A DNA stretch of 6,848 bases from Desulfitobacterium sp. (GTDB taxonomy: Bacteria; Bacillota; Desulfitobacteriia; Desulfitobacteriales; Desulfitobacteriaceae): assembly GCA_012799495.1 (NCBI GenBank), contig JAAZLD010000349.1, positions 1 to 6,848 of the forward strand, written 5' to 3'. The notes beneath the pieces were generated by a model. The model was not told the DNA's origin. It made no database searches and worked only from the letters and a program-made list of their open reading frames with translations. Of the stretch, positions 1 through 6,673 are shown piece after piece. The first letter of the stretch is position 1, and the number at the start of each line of letters is the position of its first letter. The translations under genes were made by a program, and so were the position numbers.

Positions 1-1
1 A

Positions 2-463
2 GAAGCAGTAAATATACCTGTTATTGGTGCCGGAGGCATTATGAATGGTAAAGATGTGGTAGAGGCCCTTCGTTTGGGAGCTGATGGAGTTCAGATGGGT
101 ACTCGGTTTGCCCTAAGCGAGGAAAGTAGTGCAGCTGATTCCTGGAAGGAGCATGTTCTTAAGGCTAAAGAGTCTGATATGGTATTGATTCAAAGCCCTG
201 TAGGATTACCAGGAAGAGCTATTAGAAATTCTTTTACTACAGCTATGGATGAAGGATCTGATGTCCGCCGTAAAGGCTGTGATCAGTGTTTAAAACAATG
301 TGAGCGAAACTTTTGTATTATGGAACGTTTAGTAAAAGCTCAGCAGGGAGATCTTACCGAAGGGTTAGTTTTTTCTGGTTCCGAATTTTCCCGGATCAAA
401 AAAGTCCAATCTGTACGGGAAATTTTCGAGGATATTAAAAAAGAGATACTCCAAGCAGAGTAA
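2..463 (+). CDS. FabK/nitronate monooxygenase-family FMN oxidoreductase, C-terminal part (5' end outside window)
   Basis: The last 153 codons of a TIM-barrel flavoprotein are present, open from the window edge, so the start is not visible. The visible part opens with IPVIGAGGI (residues 5-13) and continues to GADGVQMGTRF (26-36), the two phosphate-binding loops that hold FMN in the 2-nitropropane dioxygenase / FabK / YrpB family. SPVGLPGRAIRN (65-76) is also typical of this family. The tail has a cysteine cluster C93-x2-C96-x3-C100-x4-C105, as I recall from clostridial members of the NAD(P)H-dependent flavin oxidoreductase group. It ends 11 nt before fabF, so it is probably co-transcribed with it. 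That context favours a role as an FMN-dependent enoyl-ACP reductase (FabK-like, reducing trans-2-enoyl-ACP with NAD(P)H) in the cytoplasm. Nitronate monooxygenase or another flavin oxidoreductase activity cannot be excluded. The family call is firm; the exact reaction is an inference. Confidence 0.88.
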   Translation, partial: EAVNIPVIGAGGIMNGKDVVEALRLGADGVQMGTRFALSEESSAADSWKEHVLKAKESDMVLIQSPVGLPGRAIRNSFTTAMDEGSDVRRKGCDQCLKQCERNFCIMERLVKAQQGDLTEGLVFSGSEFSRIKKVQSVREIFEDIKKEILQAE

Positions 464-468
464 GGGGG
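462..468 (+). promoter_or_regulatory. Ribosome binding site that decides the fabF start
   Basis: AAGGGGG overlaps the stop codon of the upstream flavoprotein gene. It abuts the ATG at 469 with no spacer but lies 6 nt before the ATG at 475. The second ATG is therefore the better start. It also gives the usual FabF N-terminus, MDKKRVVITGMG. Confidence 0.7.
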
Positions 469-474
469 ATGAAT

Positions 475-1713
475 ATGGATAAAAAGAGAGTAGTTATTAC
501 AGGTATGGGAATAGTTTCTCCTTTAGGCAATGCTCTAGAAACCTTTTGGGGGAATCTTGAAGAAGGGAAATCTGGCATAGATCTTGTCACAAGATTTGAT
601 GTTAGCAATATGCCCACTAAAGTGGCTGCAGAGGTTAAAGACTTTGATCCCAATCAGTGGTTAGAAAGAAAAGAAGTCCGTCATATGGATAGATTTGTTC
701 ATTTTGCTATGGCAGCTGCTAAAATGGCTGTTGACGATTCTCAATTAGATATAGAAGAGTTAGATAAAAAACGGTGTAGCGTCATTGTTGGTACTGGTGT
801 AGGTGGAGTGACCACCTTGGAAACTCAAAAAGAAGTCTTGATGAATAAAGGTCCCGGGAGAGTAAGTCCTTTCTTTGTTCCCATGATGATTTCTAATATG
901 GCTGCAGGGCATATTTCTATTGCCTTTGGTTTTCAGGGTACCAGCCATGCAGTTATAACAGCCTGTGCTTCCGCTACTAATGCTATTGGAGAAGCTATGC
1001 GGCTTGTTCAGCATGGGTATGCTGATGTTGTATTGTGCGGTGGCACAGAGGCTCCTATTGTTCCTTTAGCCTTTGCTGGCTTTTGTTCCATGAGAGCTAT
1101 GTCTACTGAAACAGAGAACCCTCAAGAAGCTTGTCGGCCCTTTGATAAAAGACGCTCTGGTTTTGTTATGGGAGAAGGAGCTGGGATACTGGTTATCGAA
1201 TCATTAGAACATGCCCAAAAGAGAAAGGCACGTATTTATGGGGAGTTGGCTGGTTACGGTAGCACCTGTGATGCTTACCATATTACCTCACCGGCACCAG
1301 GGGGAGCGGGAGCTGTTCAGTCAATGAAAGAGGCTTTAGATAGTGCAAATATAAAACCAGAGGAAGTGGATTATATCAATGCCCATGGTACTGGGACAAA
1401 TGCAAATGATGTAAATGAAACAGAAGCTATTAAAGAACTCTTTGGCGAGGCAGCCTCTAAAGTAGCAATTAGTTCTACCAAGTCAATGACAGGACATCTC
1501 TTAGGAGCGGCGGGAGCAATTGAGGCCATTGCCTGTACTTTGGCTATCAATAATGGAATTATTCCACCTACTATAAACTATGGTGAACCAGATCCCCACT
1601 GTGACCTAGACTATGTACCCAATAAATCTAGGAAAAAAGATTTAAAAATTGCCCTCTCAAATACTTTTGGTTTTGGAGGACATAATGCTACAATTGTAGT
1701 TAGGAAGTTTTAA
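475..1713 (+). CDS. fabF: 3-oxoacyl-[acyl-carrier-protein] synthase II (KAS II)
   Basis: This enzyme condenses malonyl-ACP with a growing acyl-ACP, releasing CO2, in the elongation cycle of type II fatty-acid synthesis in the cytoplasm. The 412-residue product has the normal family length. Numbered from the ATG at 475, the Cys-His-His catalytic set is complete: the nucleophile Cys164 in TACASATNA, His304 in NAHGTGT and His341 in SMTGHLLGAAGA. The conserved Lys336 lies in STKSMTGH, and the glycine-rich GFGGHN loop is near the C-terminus. All sit one residue from the E. coli FabF positions (163, 303, 340, 335). The upstream ATG at 469 would add only Met-Asn but has no room for its ribosome binding site. 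The gene lies between the flavoprotein (11 nt upstream) and rnc (18 nt downstream), so it is an internal operon gene; no promoter or terminator is visible around it. FabB is a less likely alternative, given the gene neighbourhood and organism type. Confidence 0.97.
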   Translation: MDKKRVVITGMGIVSPLGNALETFWGNLEEGKSGIDLVTRFDVSNMPTKVAAEVKDFDPNQWLERKEVRHMDRFVHFAMAAAKMAVDDSQLDIEELDKKRCSVIVGTGVGGVTTLETQKEVLMNKGPGRVSPFFVPMMISNMAAGHISIAFGFQGTSHAVITACASATNAIGEAMRLVQHGYADVVLCGGTEAPIVPLAFAGFCSMRAMSTETENPQEACRPFDKRRSGFVMGEGAGILVIESLEHAQKRKARIYGELAGYGSTCDAYHITSPAPGGAGAVQSMKEALDSANIKPEEVDYINAHGTGTNANDVNETEAIKELFGEAASKVAISSTKSMTGHLLGAAGAIEAIACTLAINNGIIPPTINYGEPDPHCDLDYVPNKSRKKDLKIALSNTFGFGGHNATIVVRKF

Positions 1714-1716
1714 ATT

Positions 1717-1722
1717 AAGGAG
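1717..1722 (+). promoter_or_regulatory. Ribosome binding site supporting the GTG start of rnc
   Basis: AAGGAG lies 9 nt before the GTG at 1732. A closer ATG at 1725 is only 2 nt away, is in another frame and stops after six codons. The in-frame ATG at 1753 has only an AAGGG almost touching it. The GTG is therefore the best-supported start. Confidence 0.7.
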
Positions 1723-1731
1723 TTATGAGCG

Positions 1732-2547
1732 GTGGAGAAAAATAGTAAGGGTATGACTAAAGAGAAAAGTAAATCCCCAAAAAAATCAAAGAAAAAACAT
1801 TACTATCGGGGAAACAACTTGAGATGGGGTTCTGTTGGTCTTAAATTAGCTAAACGACTAGAGTTAGACAGTCCCCCCAATCGTTTATTCACTACCGCTT
1901 TAACTCATCCTTCTTACTTGTTCGAAAACCCACAATCTGGACTAGAAAACAATCAAAGATTGGAATTTCTAGGAGATGCTATTTTGGATTTTGTAGTAGC
2001 TGAATATCTTTATCTCAATTTTCCGGAAAGACCCGAAGGTGAATTAACAAAAATGAGGGCAGCTGTTGTTAATGAAAGTACACTTGCTCGCACAGCCTTA
2101 AAAATATCCTTAGGTGATGAATTGCTTCTAGGAAAAGGAGAACAGGCTTCGGGAGGAAGAGAAAGACCCTCTATTTTAGCAGACGCTTGGGAGGCTATTG
2201 TAGGAGCTGTTTATTTGCAATATGGCTTCCAGGAAGCTAAGCGGATAATACTTACCTTATTAAAAGATGAGATTGCTCAAGTAGCTAAAGGTAATTATGG
2301 TGATTACAAAACTATGCTCCAAGAAAGAGCGCAAAAAGATGAAACAGAAGTAACCTATCGGATTTTGGCTGAGGAAGGACCGGATCATAACAAGTTGTTT
2401 ACTGCCGGAGCTTTTCTGCAGGGAAATCTACGGGGTAAAGGGGTAGGAAGAACAAAAAAAGAAGCGGAACAGCGGGCTGCCCAGCAGGTTTTAGATGAAT
2501 TAGAAGAACTTGAGGGGCGGGGGAGGGATAGTAATGACAAAGAGTAA
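1732..2547 (+). CDS. rnc: Ribonuclease III
   Basis: RNase III is a Mg2+-dependent, double-strand-specific endoribonuclease that processes rRNA precursors, some mRNAs and sense/antisense duplexes. The 271-residue product has the catalytic domain at about residues 35-182 and a double-stranded-RNA-binding domain at about 189-258. The family signature NQRLEFLGDAIL spans 74-85 and contains the metal ligands Glu78 and Asp82. The second acidic pair is Asp151 and Glu154 in DAWEAIVGAVY. The RNA-binding domain shows GDYKTMLQE, GPDHNKLF and GRTKKEAEQRAA. The start is GTG. The first 24 residues carry about ten lysines and make the protein some 30-40 residues longer than many bacterial homologues. The gene follows fabF by 18 nt and its last 14 nt overlap smc, the common Firmicutes order. 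Its final codons (EGRGRD) also encode the G-rich ribosome binding site of smc. Confidence 0.97.
   Translation: MEKNSKGMTKEKSKSPKKSKKKHYYRGNNLRWGSVGLKLAKRLELDSPPNRLFTTALTHPSYLFENPQSGLENNQRLEFLGDAILDFVVAEYLYLNFPERPEGELTKMRAAVVNESTLARTALKISLGDELLLGKGEQASGGRERPSILADAWEAIVGAVYLQYGFQEAKRIILTLLKDEIAQVAKGNYGDYKTMLQERAQKDETEVTYRILAEEGPDHNKLFTAGAFLQGNLRGKGVGRTKKEAEQRAAQQVLDELEELEGRGRDSNDKE
2514..2527 (+). promoter_or_regulatory. G-rich ribosome binding site of smc, inside rnc
   Basis: Three G runs (4, 5 and 3 G) are separated by single bases and end in GGGAGGG, with GGAGG at 2522-2526, 7 nt before the ATG at 2534. This decides the smc start. An in-frame TTG at 2510 lies upstream of the site itself. 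The GTG at 2558, which would give the textbook MFLK start, has no Shine-Dalgarno sequence. The site lies within the rnc reading frame, so smc translation may be coupled to rnc. Confidence 0.75.
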
Positions 2548-5500
2548 ATCCTTCCCAGTGTTTTTAAAATCTATTACTATCCAAGGGTTTAAGTCCTTTG
2601 CGGATCGTGTGAAACTAGAATTAGGTCATGGCTTAAGCGTAGTGGTAGGTCCCAATGGTAGTGGTAAAAGCAATGTAGCAGATGCTATTCGTTGGGTCTT
2701 AGGAGAACAAAGTGCCAAAACTCTCCGGGGCAATAAAATGGAAGATGTGATCTTTGCCGGAAGTTCTGCTAGAAGACCTGTGGGGATGGCAGAAGTCTCC
2801 CTGGTGTTTGATAATTCTACAGGAATTTTTCCTTTAGAATTTCAGGAAGTTACAATTACCCGTCGTGTCTATCGAGATGGCGAGGGACAATACTTCATCA
2901 ATAAAACCCAATGCCGCCTCAGAGATATTCAAGAATTATTCATGGATACAGGTGCAGGGAAGGAAGGTTTCTCCATTATTGGCCAGGGAAGAGTAGAAGA
3001 GATCCTTAATCAAAAAGCTGAAGAGCGGCGAACTTTAATTGAAGAAGCTGCCGGGATTACTAAATATCGCTTACGCAAACGGGAAGCTCTTAAACGTTTG
3101 GATGATACGGAACGAAACTTAGAAAGATTACGGGATATTTTAAATGAAATTGAAGGGCAAATAGAGCCTCTTTCTATTCAAGCGGCTAAAGCCCAAGAAG
3201 CTATGGATCTAGCTGCCCAACAAAGAGAACTGGAAATCCAGGTAGTCCTTGGAAGCCTTCAAGAAGTCGGAGGAAAACTAAAATCCGGGACTCAAGAGGT
3301 TAAGGATCTTCGTTTAGATTTAACGTCTATTTCTGGGGAAATTAATAAGGGAGAAAGTAAAAGTATTCAATATAAAGTTCAACTCAATGAACTAGAAGAG
3401 AGAATTCAAAACCAACAAGAATCTAACTACATCTTGGAGCAAAAACTTAATAATATCGGCCAGGAATTGCGAGTTAGCCAAGAACGAGAGAGCTATCTCG
3501 GGGAAAAAATAAATCGTGCTTCAAATGAGGTTTTAGATTTTGAAGAAAAGGTAGAACAGTCTAGAAAAGAATTAGAAGCTCTAGAGGGAAGAAGGAATCT
3601 TTTACTGAAAACCATCCGAGAAAGTCGCAAATCTTTAGAACAAGTTGAAGAAAACTTGGCCAAGGCAAAAGAAGATGGCGGAATAGAGGATACGGAAAAA
3701 TTTCGTAAAAATTTAAAAGAAACTCAGGACCAACTTGCTAATATTCTTTCTTTATTAAATCAAAACCAACAAGAGTTACGCTCTTTAGAAGCATCAAAGA
3801 AGGAATTAGTTGATGAAAAAAATAACAAGGAAGAAACTAAGGATTCCTATTTAGAACAATCTCAACTTCTAAGAGATCAGATAAGGGCTCTAGAAGATTT
3901 AGAGCAGCAAGGGAGAAAAGGGTGTAAAACCCTGGAAAAAGAGCTTAGTAACTTGCGGCAACAGTATGAACTTATATCTCAGGAGTATAGCAATTGGCAG
4001 CGTTCTCTAGAGAAAAAACAGGCCCATTATCATGCTTTAAAGAATTTAGAAGATAATTTAGAAGGTTATAGCCGTGGCGTTCGAGAGCTAATAAAGGCCA
4101 GGAAAAATCAATTAACTTTTTCTCAGGAGATTTGTGGTACTGTAGGCGAACTTATTCAAGTAGAAAAAACATACGAAACAGCAATAGAAATAGCTTTAGG
4201 TCAAGGGATCCAAAATATTGTTACTACAACTGAAAGGGCTGCTAAAGAAGCAGTTAACTATCTTAAGACGAAGAAATTAGGCAGGGCTACTTTCTTACCT
4301 TTAGATGTTATTCGTGGAGGGAGATTAACTATCCCCTCAGAGGTAATAGAAGATTCAGGTTTTCTAGGTATTGCCGTGGACCTTATTTCTTTTTCTGAAA
4401 AATATCGCAAAGCTGTAGAATCTCTTTTAGGAAGAATTATTATAGTTCGGGATATGAATGCAGCCACAGGGATTGCCCGTAAAATGGGCTATCGTGCTCG
4501 TATAGTTACTTTAGATGGAGATCAAGTTCATCCTGGAGGTTCTTTAACAGGAGGTAGTTTGCAAAAGAGAGGATCCAACCTTTTAGGCCGCTCTAGGGAG
4601 ATTCAAACTTTAGAGGAAGAAATTAGTAGCTTACTTTCAAAAGGAAAAGAAATGCAGAAAAAAGGGGAAGAATTAGCTACTCAAGTTAAGAAAACGGAAG
4701 AAACCTTAACTAAGGAAATCCAGACAATCCAAAAATACAAAGAAGAATTGGCTGTACTACGAACTCAAGAAAAAAACTTGCTAGAGGAATTAGTCTTACG
4801 AGTGGAAGCTGAAATTCAGATTCTCAACACTCGTCTATCTGTTTTACAGGAAAGAGAAAAGGAGTTAGAAGAACAAGCAGATCAGTTGCAAATAGAAAAA
4901 GAAAGATTATCTAATGAAGTGAAAAAAGGGGAGGAAAACCTCAGAAACCAAGAGGAAAGAAGTTATCAGGCTCGTCTAGAAGCTGAAAAACTTCAAGAAA
5001 CCCTTACTCGGGAAATGGTCCAAGGAGCCAGGTGGGAACAAGAACTTGAGCAAGGTGAAAAGAGAATTAAAGAGGTAGAGGAGTTTTTACAAGGAAGCCA
5101 AGAGGCTCTTAAGGAGAAAAATATAGAACTAGCTCAATTGCAAGAGAATAAAAACACTCTCCATGGTGAGCAAGAAAAATGGGAAAGTGAAAAGAGAGAG
5201 CTAGAGGAAAATTTATTCCAAGCTCAGGAAAAACTAATCACTTTACGGAAAGAACGAGAAAATATCTCTAGAATCATAACGGAACAGGAAGAAGAAATTT
5301 CTCACCAACGTCAAGAATGTCAAAAGCTCGAAAATAAAATTCATAATTTAGAGATAAAAATTGCTCGCTGGGAAACAGAGTGGGAAACTCATTCTAAGCG
5401 TTTAGAGGAAGAATTCCAGTTAACAGAGGAAGAAGCCCTTGCTTACCAATGGGAAGGTGAGTATAAAGAGCTTAGTACAAAGCTTCAAGAAATAAAAAGG

Positions 5501-6133
5501 CGCTTAGATAGCCTAGGCCCTGTTAACCAGGCAGCTATTGAAGAATATCCTAAACTCCAGCAGCGTTATGATTTTCTTTCTGAACAGAAGGAGGATTTAG
5601 AAGAAGCCCAAACCTCCTTACACACTTTGATCGGAGAACTAGACAAAACCATGTCTGAGAGATTTGCTGAAGGTTTTAGAGGAGTTAACGAGGCATTCCA
5701 GGTAGTCTTTAAAGAATTATTTAATGGGGGCCATGCAGAGTTACGCTTAGTAGAACCGAAAAACCTCTTAGAAACAGGGGTAGAAATCATCGCCCAACCG
5801 CCAGGTAAAAAACCTCAACTTTTATCCCTACTATCGGGAGGGGAAAGAGCCCTTACTGCCATCGGTTTACTTTTCGCTTTATTGCGAGTTAAACCTAGTC
5901 CCTTCTGTGTTTTAGATGAGATTGAAGCCTCCTTAGATGATGCCAATGTTAAGAGATTTGCTCAGTATATTCGACGTTTATCCCATTCTACTCAATTCTT
6001 AGTGATTTCTCACAGAAAAGGAACTATGGAAGCGGCAGATGTTCTTTATGGTATTGCCATGGAAGAGTCTGGTGTATCTAAGTTGCTGACAGTTGAATTG
6101 GCAAATGAAAACGAAAGTGCGATGATCAGTTAA
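2534..6133 (+). CDS. smc: Chromosome segregation/condensin ATPase SMC
   Basis: SMC dimerises and, with the ScpA and ScpB subunits, forms the ring-shaped condensin that loads on the nucleoid and helps organise and separate sister chromosomes. The 1199-residue product is full length (family about 1180-1200). Numbered from the ATG at 2534, the N-terminal ATPase half carries Walker A GPNGSGKS at 39-46 (Lys45) and the Q-loop Gln151 in GQGRVEEI. A coiled coil of about 340 residues follows. The hinge spans about 511-680 and ends in the glycine-rich HPGGSLTGGS. A return coil of about 345 residues leads to the C-terminal ATPase half: signature LSGGE at 1100-1104, Walker B FCVLDE at 1124-1129 (catalytic Glu1129), D-loop LDDANV and the switch His in VISHRKGTMEAADVLYG. 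The two coils are balanced and no frameshift or missing catalytic residue is seen. It overlaps rnc by 14 nt and is the last gene before a strong terminator. RecN and Rad50 are excluded by the hinge and the Walker B/D-loop pattern. Confidence 0.98.
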   Translation: MTKSKSFPVFLKSITIQGFKSFADRVKLELGHGLSVVVGPNGSGKSNVADAIRWVLGEQSAKTLRGNKMEDVIFAGSSARRPVGMAEVSLVFDNSTGIFPLEFQEVTITRRVYRDGEGQYFINKTQCRLRDIQELFMDTGAGKEGFSIIGQGRVEEILNQKAEERRTLIEEAAGITKYRLRKREALKRLDDTERNLERLRDILNEIEGQIEPLSIQAAKAQEAMDLAAQQRELEIQVVLGSLQEVGGKLKSGTQEVKDLRLDLTSISGEINKGESKSIQYKVQLNELEERIQNQQESNYILEQKLNNIGQELRVSQERESYLGEKINRASNEVLDFEEKVEQSRKELEALEGRRNLLLKTIRESRKSLEQVEENLAKAKEDGGIEDTEKFRKNLKETQDQLANILSLLNQNQQELRSLEASKKELVDEKNNKEETKDSYLEQSQLLRDQIRALEDLEQQGRKGCKTLEKELSNLRQQYELISQEYSNWQRSLEKKQAHYHALKNLEDNLEGYSRGVRELIKARKNQLTFSQEICGTVGELIQVEKTYETAIEIALGQGIQNIVTTTERAAKEAVNYLKTKKLGRATFLPLDVIRGGRLTIPSEVIEDSGFLGIAVDLISFSEKYRKAVESLLGRIIIVRDMNAATGIARKMGYRARIVTLDGDQVHPGGSLTGGSLQKRGSNLLGRSREIQTLEEEISSLLSKGKEMQKKGEELATQVKKTEETLTKEIQTIQKYKEELAVLRTQEKNLLEELVLRVEAEIQILNTRLSVLQEREKELEEQADQLQIEKERLSNEVKKGEENLRNQEERSYQARLEAEKLQETLTREMVQGARWEQELEQGEKRIKEVEEFLQGSQEALKEKNIELAQLQENKNTLHGEQEKWESEKRELEENLFQAQEKLITLRKERENISRIITEQEEEISHQRQECQKLENKIHNLEIKIARWETEWETHSKRLEEEFQLTEEEALAYQWEGEYKELSTKLQEIKRRLDSLGPVNQAAIEEYPKLQQRYDFLSEQKEDLEEAQTSLHTLIGELDKTMSERFAEGFRGVNEAFQVVFKELFNGGHAELRLVEPKNLLETGVEIIAQPPGKKPQLLSLLSGGERALTAIGLLFALLRVKPSPFCVLDEIEASLDDANVKRFAQYIRRLSHSTQFLVISHRKGTMEAADVLYGIAMEESGVSKLLTVELANENESAMIS

Positions 6134-6203
6134 GGGTAAAATATGGAATTGATATTAGAGTTGATCCCATTTAAAACTAATAAAGGCTAAAATGAAAAAG
6201 ATT

Positions 6204-6260
6204 AGAGTCCAAGATATATGGCATAAGTGTAGCCGAATATCTTGGGCTCTTTTTATTTTA
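6204..6260 (+). terminator. Intrinsic terminator after smc
   Basis: The arms 6204-6217 and 6237-6250 form a 14-bp stem with one G-U pair (AGAGTCCAAGATAT against ATATCTTGGGCTCT). The 19-nt loop can extend the helix past an A-A mismatch by TGGC/GCCG. The lower stem is followed directly by TTTTATTTTA, the pattern of a Rho-independent terminator. It lies 70 nt past the smc stop codon and separates the fab-rnc-smc transcript from feoAB. On the other strand the run of T begins a few bases after the stem, so bidirectional action is possible but weaker. Confidence 0.88.
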
Positions 6261-6304
6261 GATTTAAATAAAGGAAAATAATGCTTACTTAGAAAGTGTA
6301 GCAA

Positions 6305-6333
6305 TAGACATGAAGGCTTAATAATCTGATAAC
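6305..6333 (+). promoter_or_regulatory. Candidate sigma-A promoter for feoAB
   Basis: TAGACA at 6305-6310 (5 of 6 to the -35 consensus) and GATAAC at 6328-6333 (4 of 6 to the -10) are 17 bp apart. This would start transcription about 60 nt before feoA, downstream of the terminator, which is where a feo promoter is expected. AATAAT (6320-6325) and GATAAT (6345-6350) are other -10-like hexamers without a convincing -35, so the exact site is uncertain. Confidence 0.35.
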
Positions 6334-6367
6334 GAGCTTAAATAGATAATGCAAGAATGAGGAAAAA

Positions 6368-6383
6368 GTTAACCTAGACTAAC
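6368..6383 (+). promoter_or_regulatory. Imperfect palindrome before feoA, possible operator
   Basis: GTTA-ac-CTAG-ac-TAAC is symmetric at 12 of 16 positions and ends 4 nt before the feoA ribosome binding site. Iron-uptake operons are usually repressed by Fur or DtxR-type metalloregulators. The TTA/TAA arms recall DtxR-type boxes, but arm spacing and sequence do not fit that consensus well. The regulator is not identified; calling it an operator is an inference. Confidence 0.25.
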
Positions 6384-6402
6384 ATTGAAGGGAGTAATCT
6401 TA

Positions 6403-6645
6403 ATGGACTCACAAGATATCACTTCTTTATCCCGTTTAAAGAAAGGTGAAAAGGCCTATGTAGTTGATTTGGGACTAAAAGGATTAATGCGTCGTCGAGT
6501 TTTGGACTTAGGGATAGTTCCAGGAACTATTTTACAATGTGTAGCTATGGCACCTTCGGGAGATCCAGTAGCCTACTTAGTGCGGGGTACAGTTATTGCC
6601 ATAAGAAATGAGGATGCAAATTTCATTCAGGTAAGAGCTACCTAA
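6403..6645 (+). CDS. feoA: Ferrous iron transport protein A (FeoA)
   Basis: FeoA is a small cytoplasmic protein with an SH3-like fold that works with FeoB in uptake of Fe2+. The 80-residue product has the normal length. Family marks are the opening leucine/basic stretch SLSRLKKGEKAYVVDLG, the conserved RRRVLDLGIVPGT at 30-42, and APSGDPVAYLVRGTVIAIR at 50-68, which matches the usual GDP-(x)n-RG-(x)n-AIR pattern. The ATG at 6403 is chosen because AAGGGAG (6388-6394) lies 8 nt upstream; an in-frame TTG at 6385 precedes that site and is rejected. feoB starts 28 nt after its stop codon. The gene opens a new transcription unit after the smc terminator and probably responds to iron, judging from what is known of feo operons rather than from a clear Fur box. 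Confidence 0.93.
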   Translation: MDSQDITSLSRLKKGEKAYVVDLGLKGLMRRRVLDLGIVPGTILQCVAMAPSGDPVAYLVRGTVIAIRNEDANFIQVRAT

Positions 6646-6659
6646 CTATAGATAGATTA

Positions 6660-6665
6660 GAGGTG
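6660..6665 (+). promoter_or_regulatory. Ribosome binding site supporting the TTG start of feoB
   Basis: GAGGTG, a direct match to the anti-Shine-Dalgarno sequence, lies 8 nt before the TTG at 6674. The next in-frame ATG (6737) has only an abutting AGAGAG, and an upstream in-frame stop (TAG at 6653) limits other starts. Confidence 0.6.
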
Positions 6666-6673
6666 TAGAAAAA

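Noticed and set aside
435..1014. Minus-strand open frames opposite the flavoprotein tail and fabF
   Set aside because: They are antisense shadows of conserved coding sequence, have no recognisable domains and lack good ribosome binding sites.
1725..1745. Six-codon ORF starting at ATG 1725 before rnc
   Set aside because: The ribosome binding site is only 2 nt away and the frame stops at once; more likely chance overlap with the rnc GTG start.
2510..2533. Upstream TTG start for smc, adding eight residues (Met-Arg and a Gly-rich run)
   Set aside because: Those codons are the G-rich ribosome binding site itself; the ATG at 2534 has ideal spacing and the extension is not SMC-like.
2558..2560. 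GTG start for smc giving the textbook MFLK N-terminus
   Set aside because: It has no Shine-Dalgarno sequence upstream, while the ATG at 2534 has GGAGG 7 nt away. It remains a minor possibility.
3000..5600. Repetitive Glu/Lys/Gln-rich coding stretches that could be read as low-complexity repeats
   Set aside because: These are the heptad-patterned coiled coils of SMC; no DNA-level tandem repeat was noticed.
4258..5790. Minus-strand open frames inside smc
   Set aside because: They lie opposite the hinge and C-terminal coil of a clearly intact smc; no family features were seen.
6324..6350. Canonical Fur box upstream of feoA
   Set aside because: Only half sites (TGATAAC, GATAAT) are present; no convincing 7-1-7 inverted repeat was found.
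6385..6402. TTG start for feoA adding six residues
   Set aside because: It lies upstream of the AAGGGAG ribosome binding site that serves the ATG at 6403.
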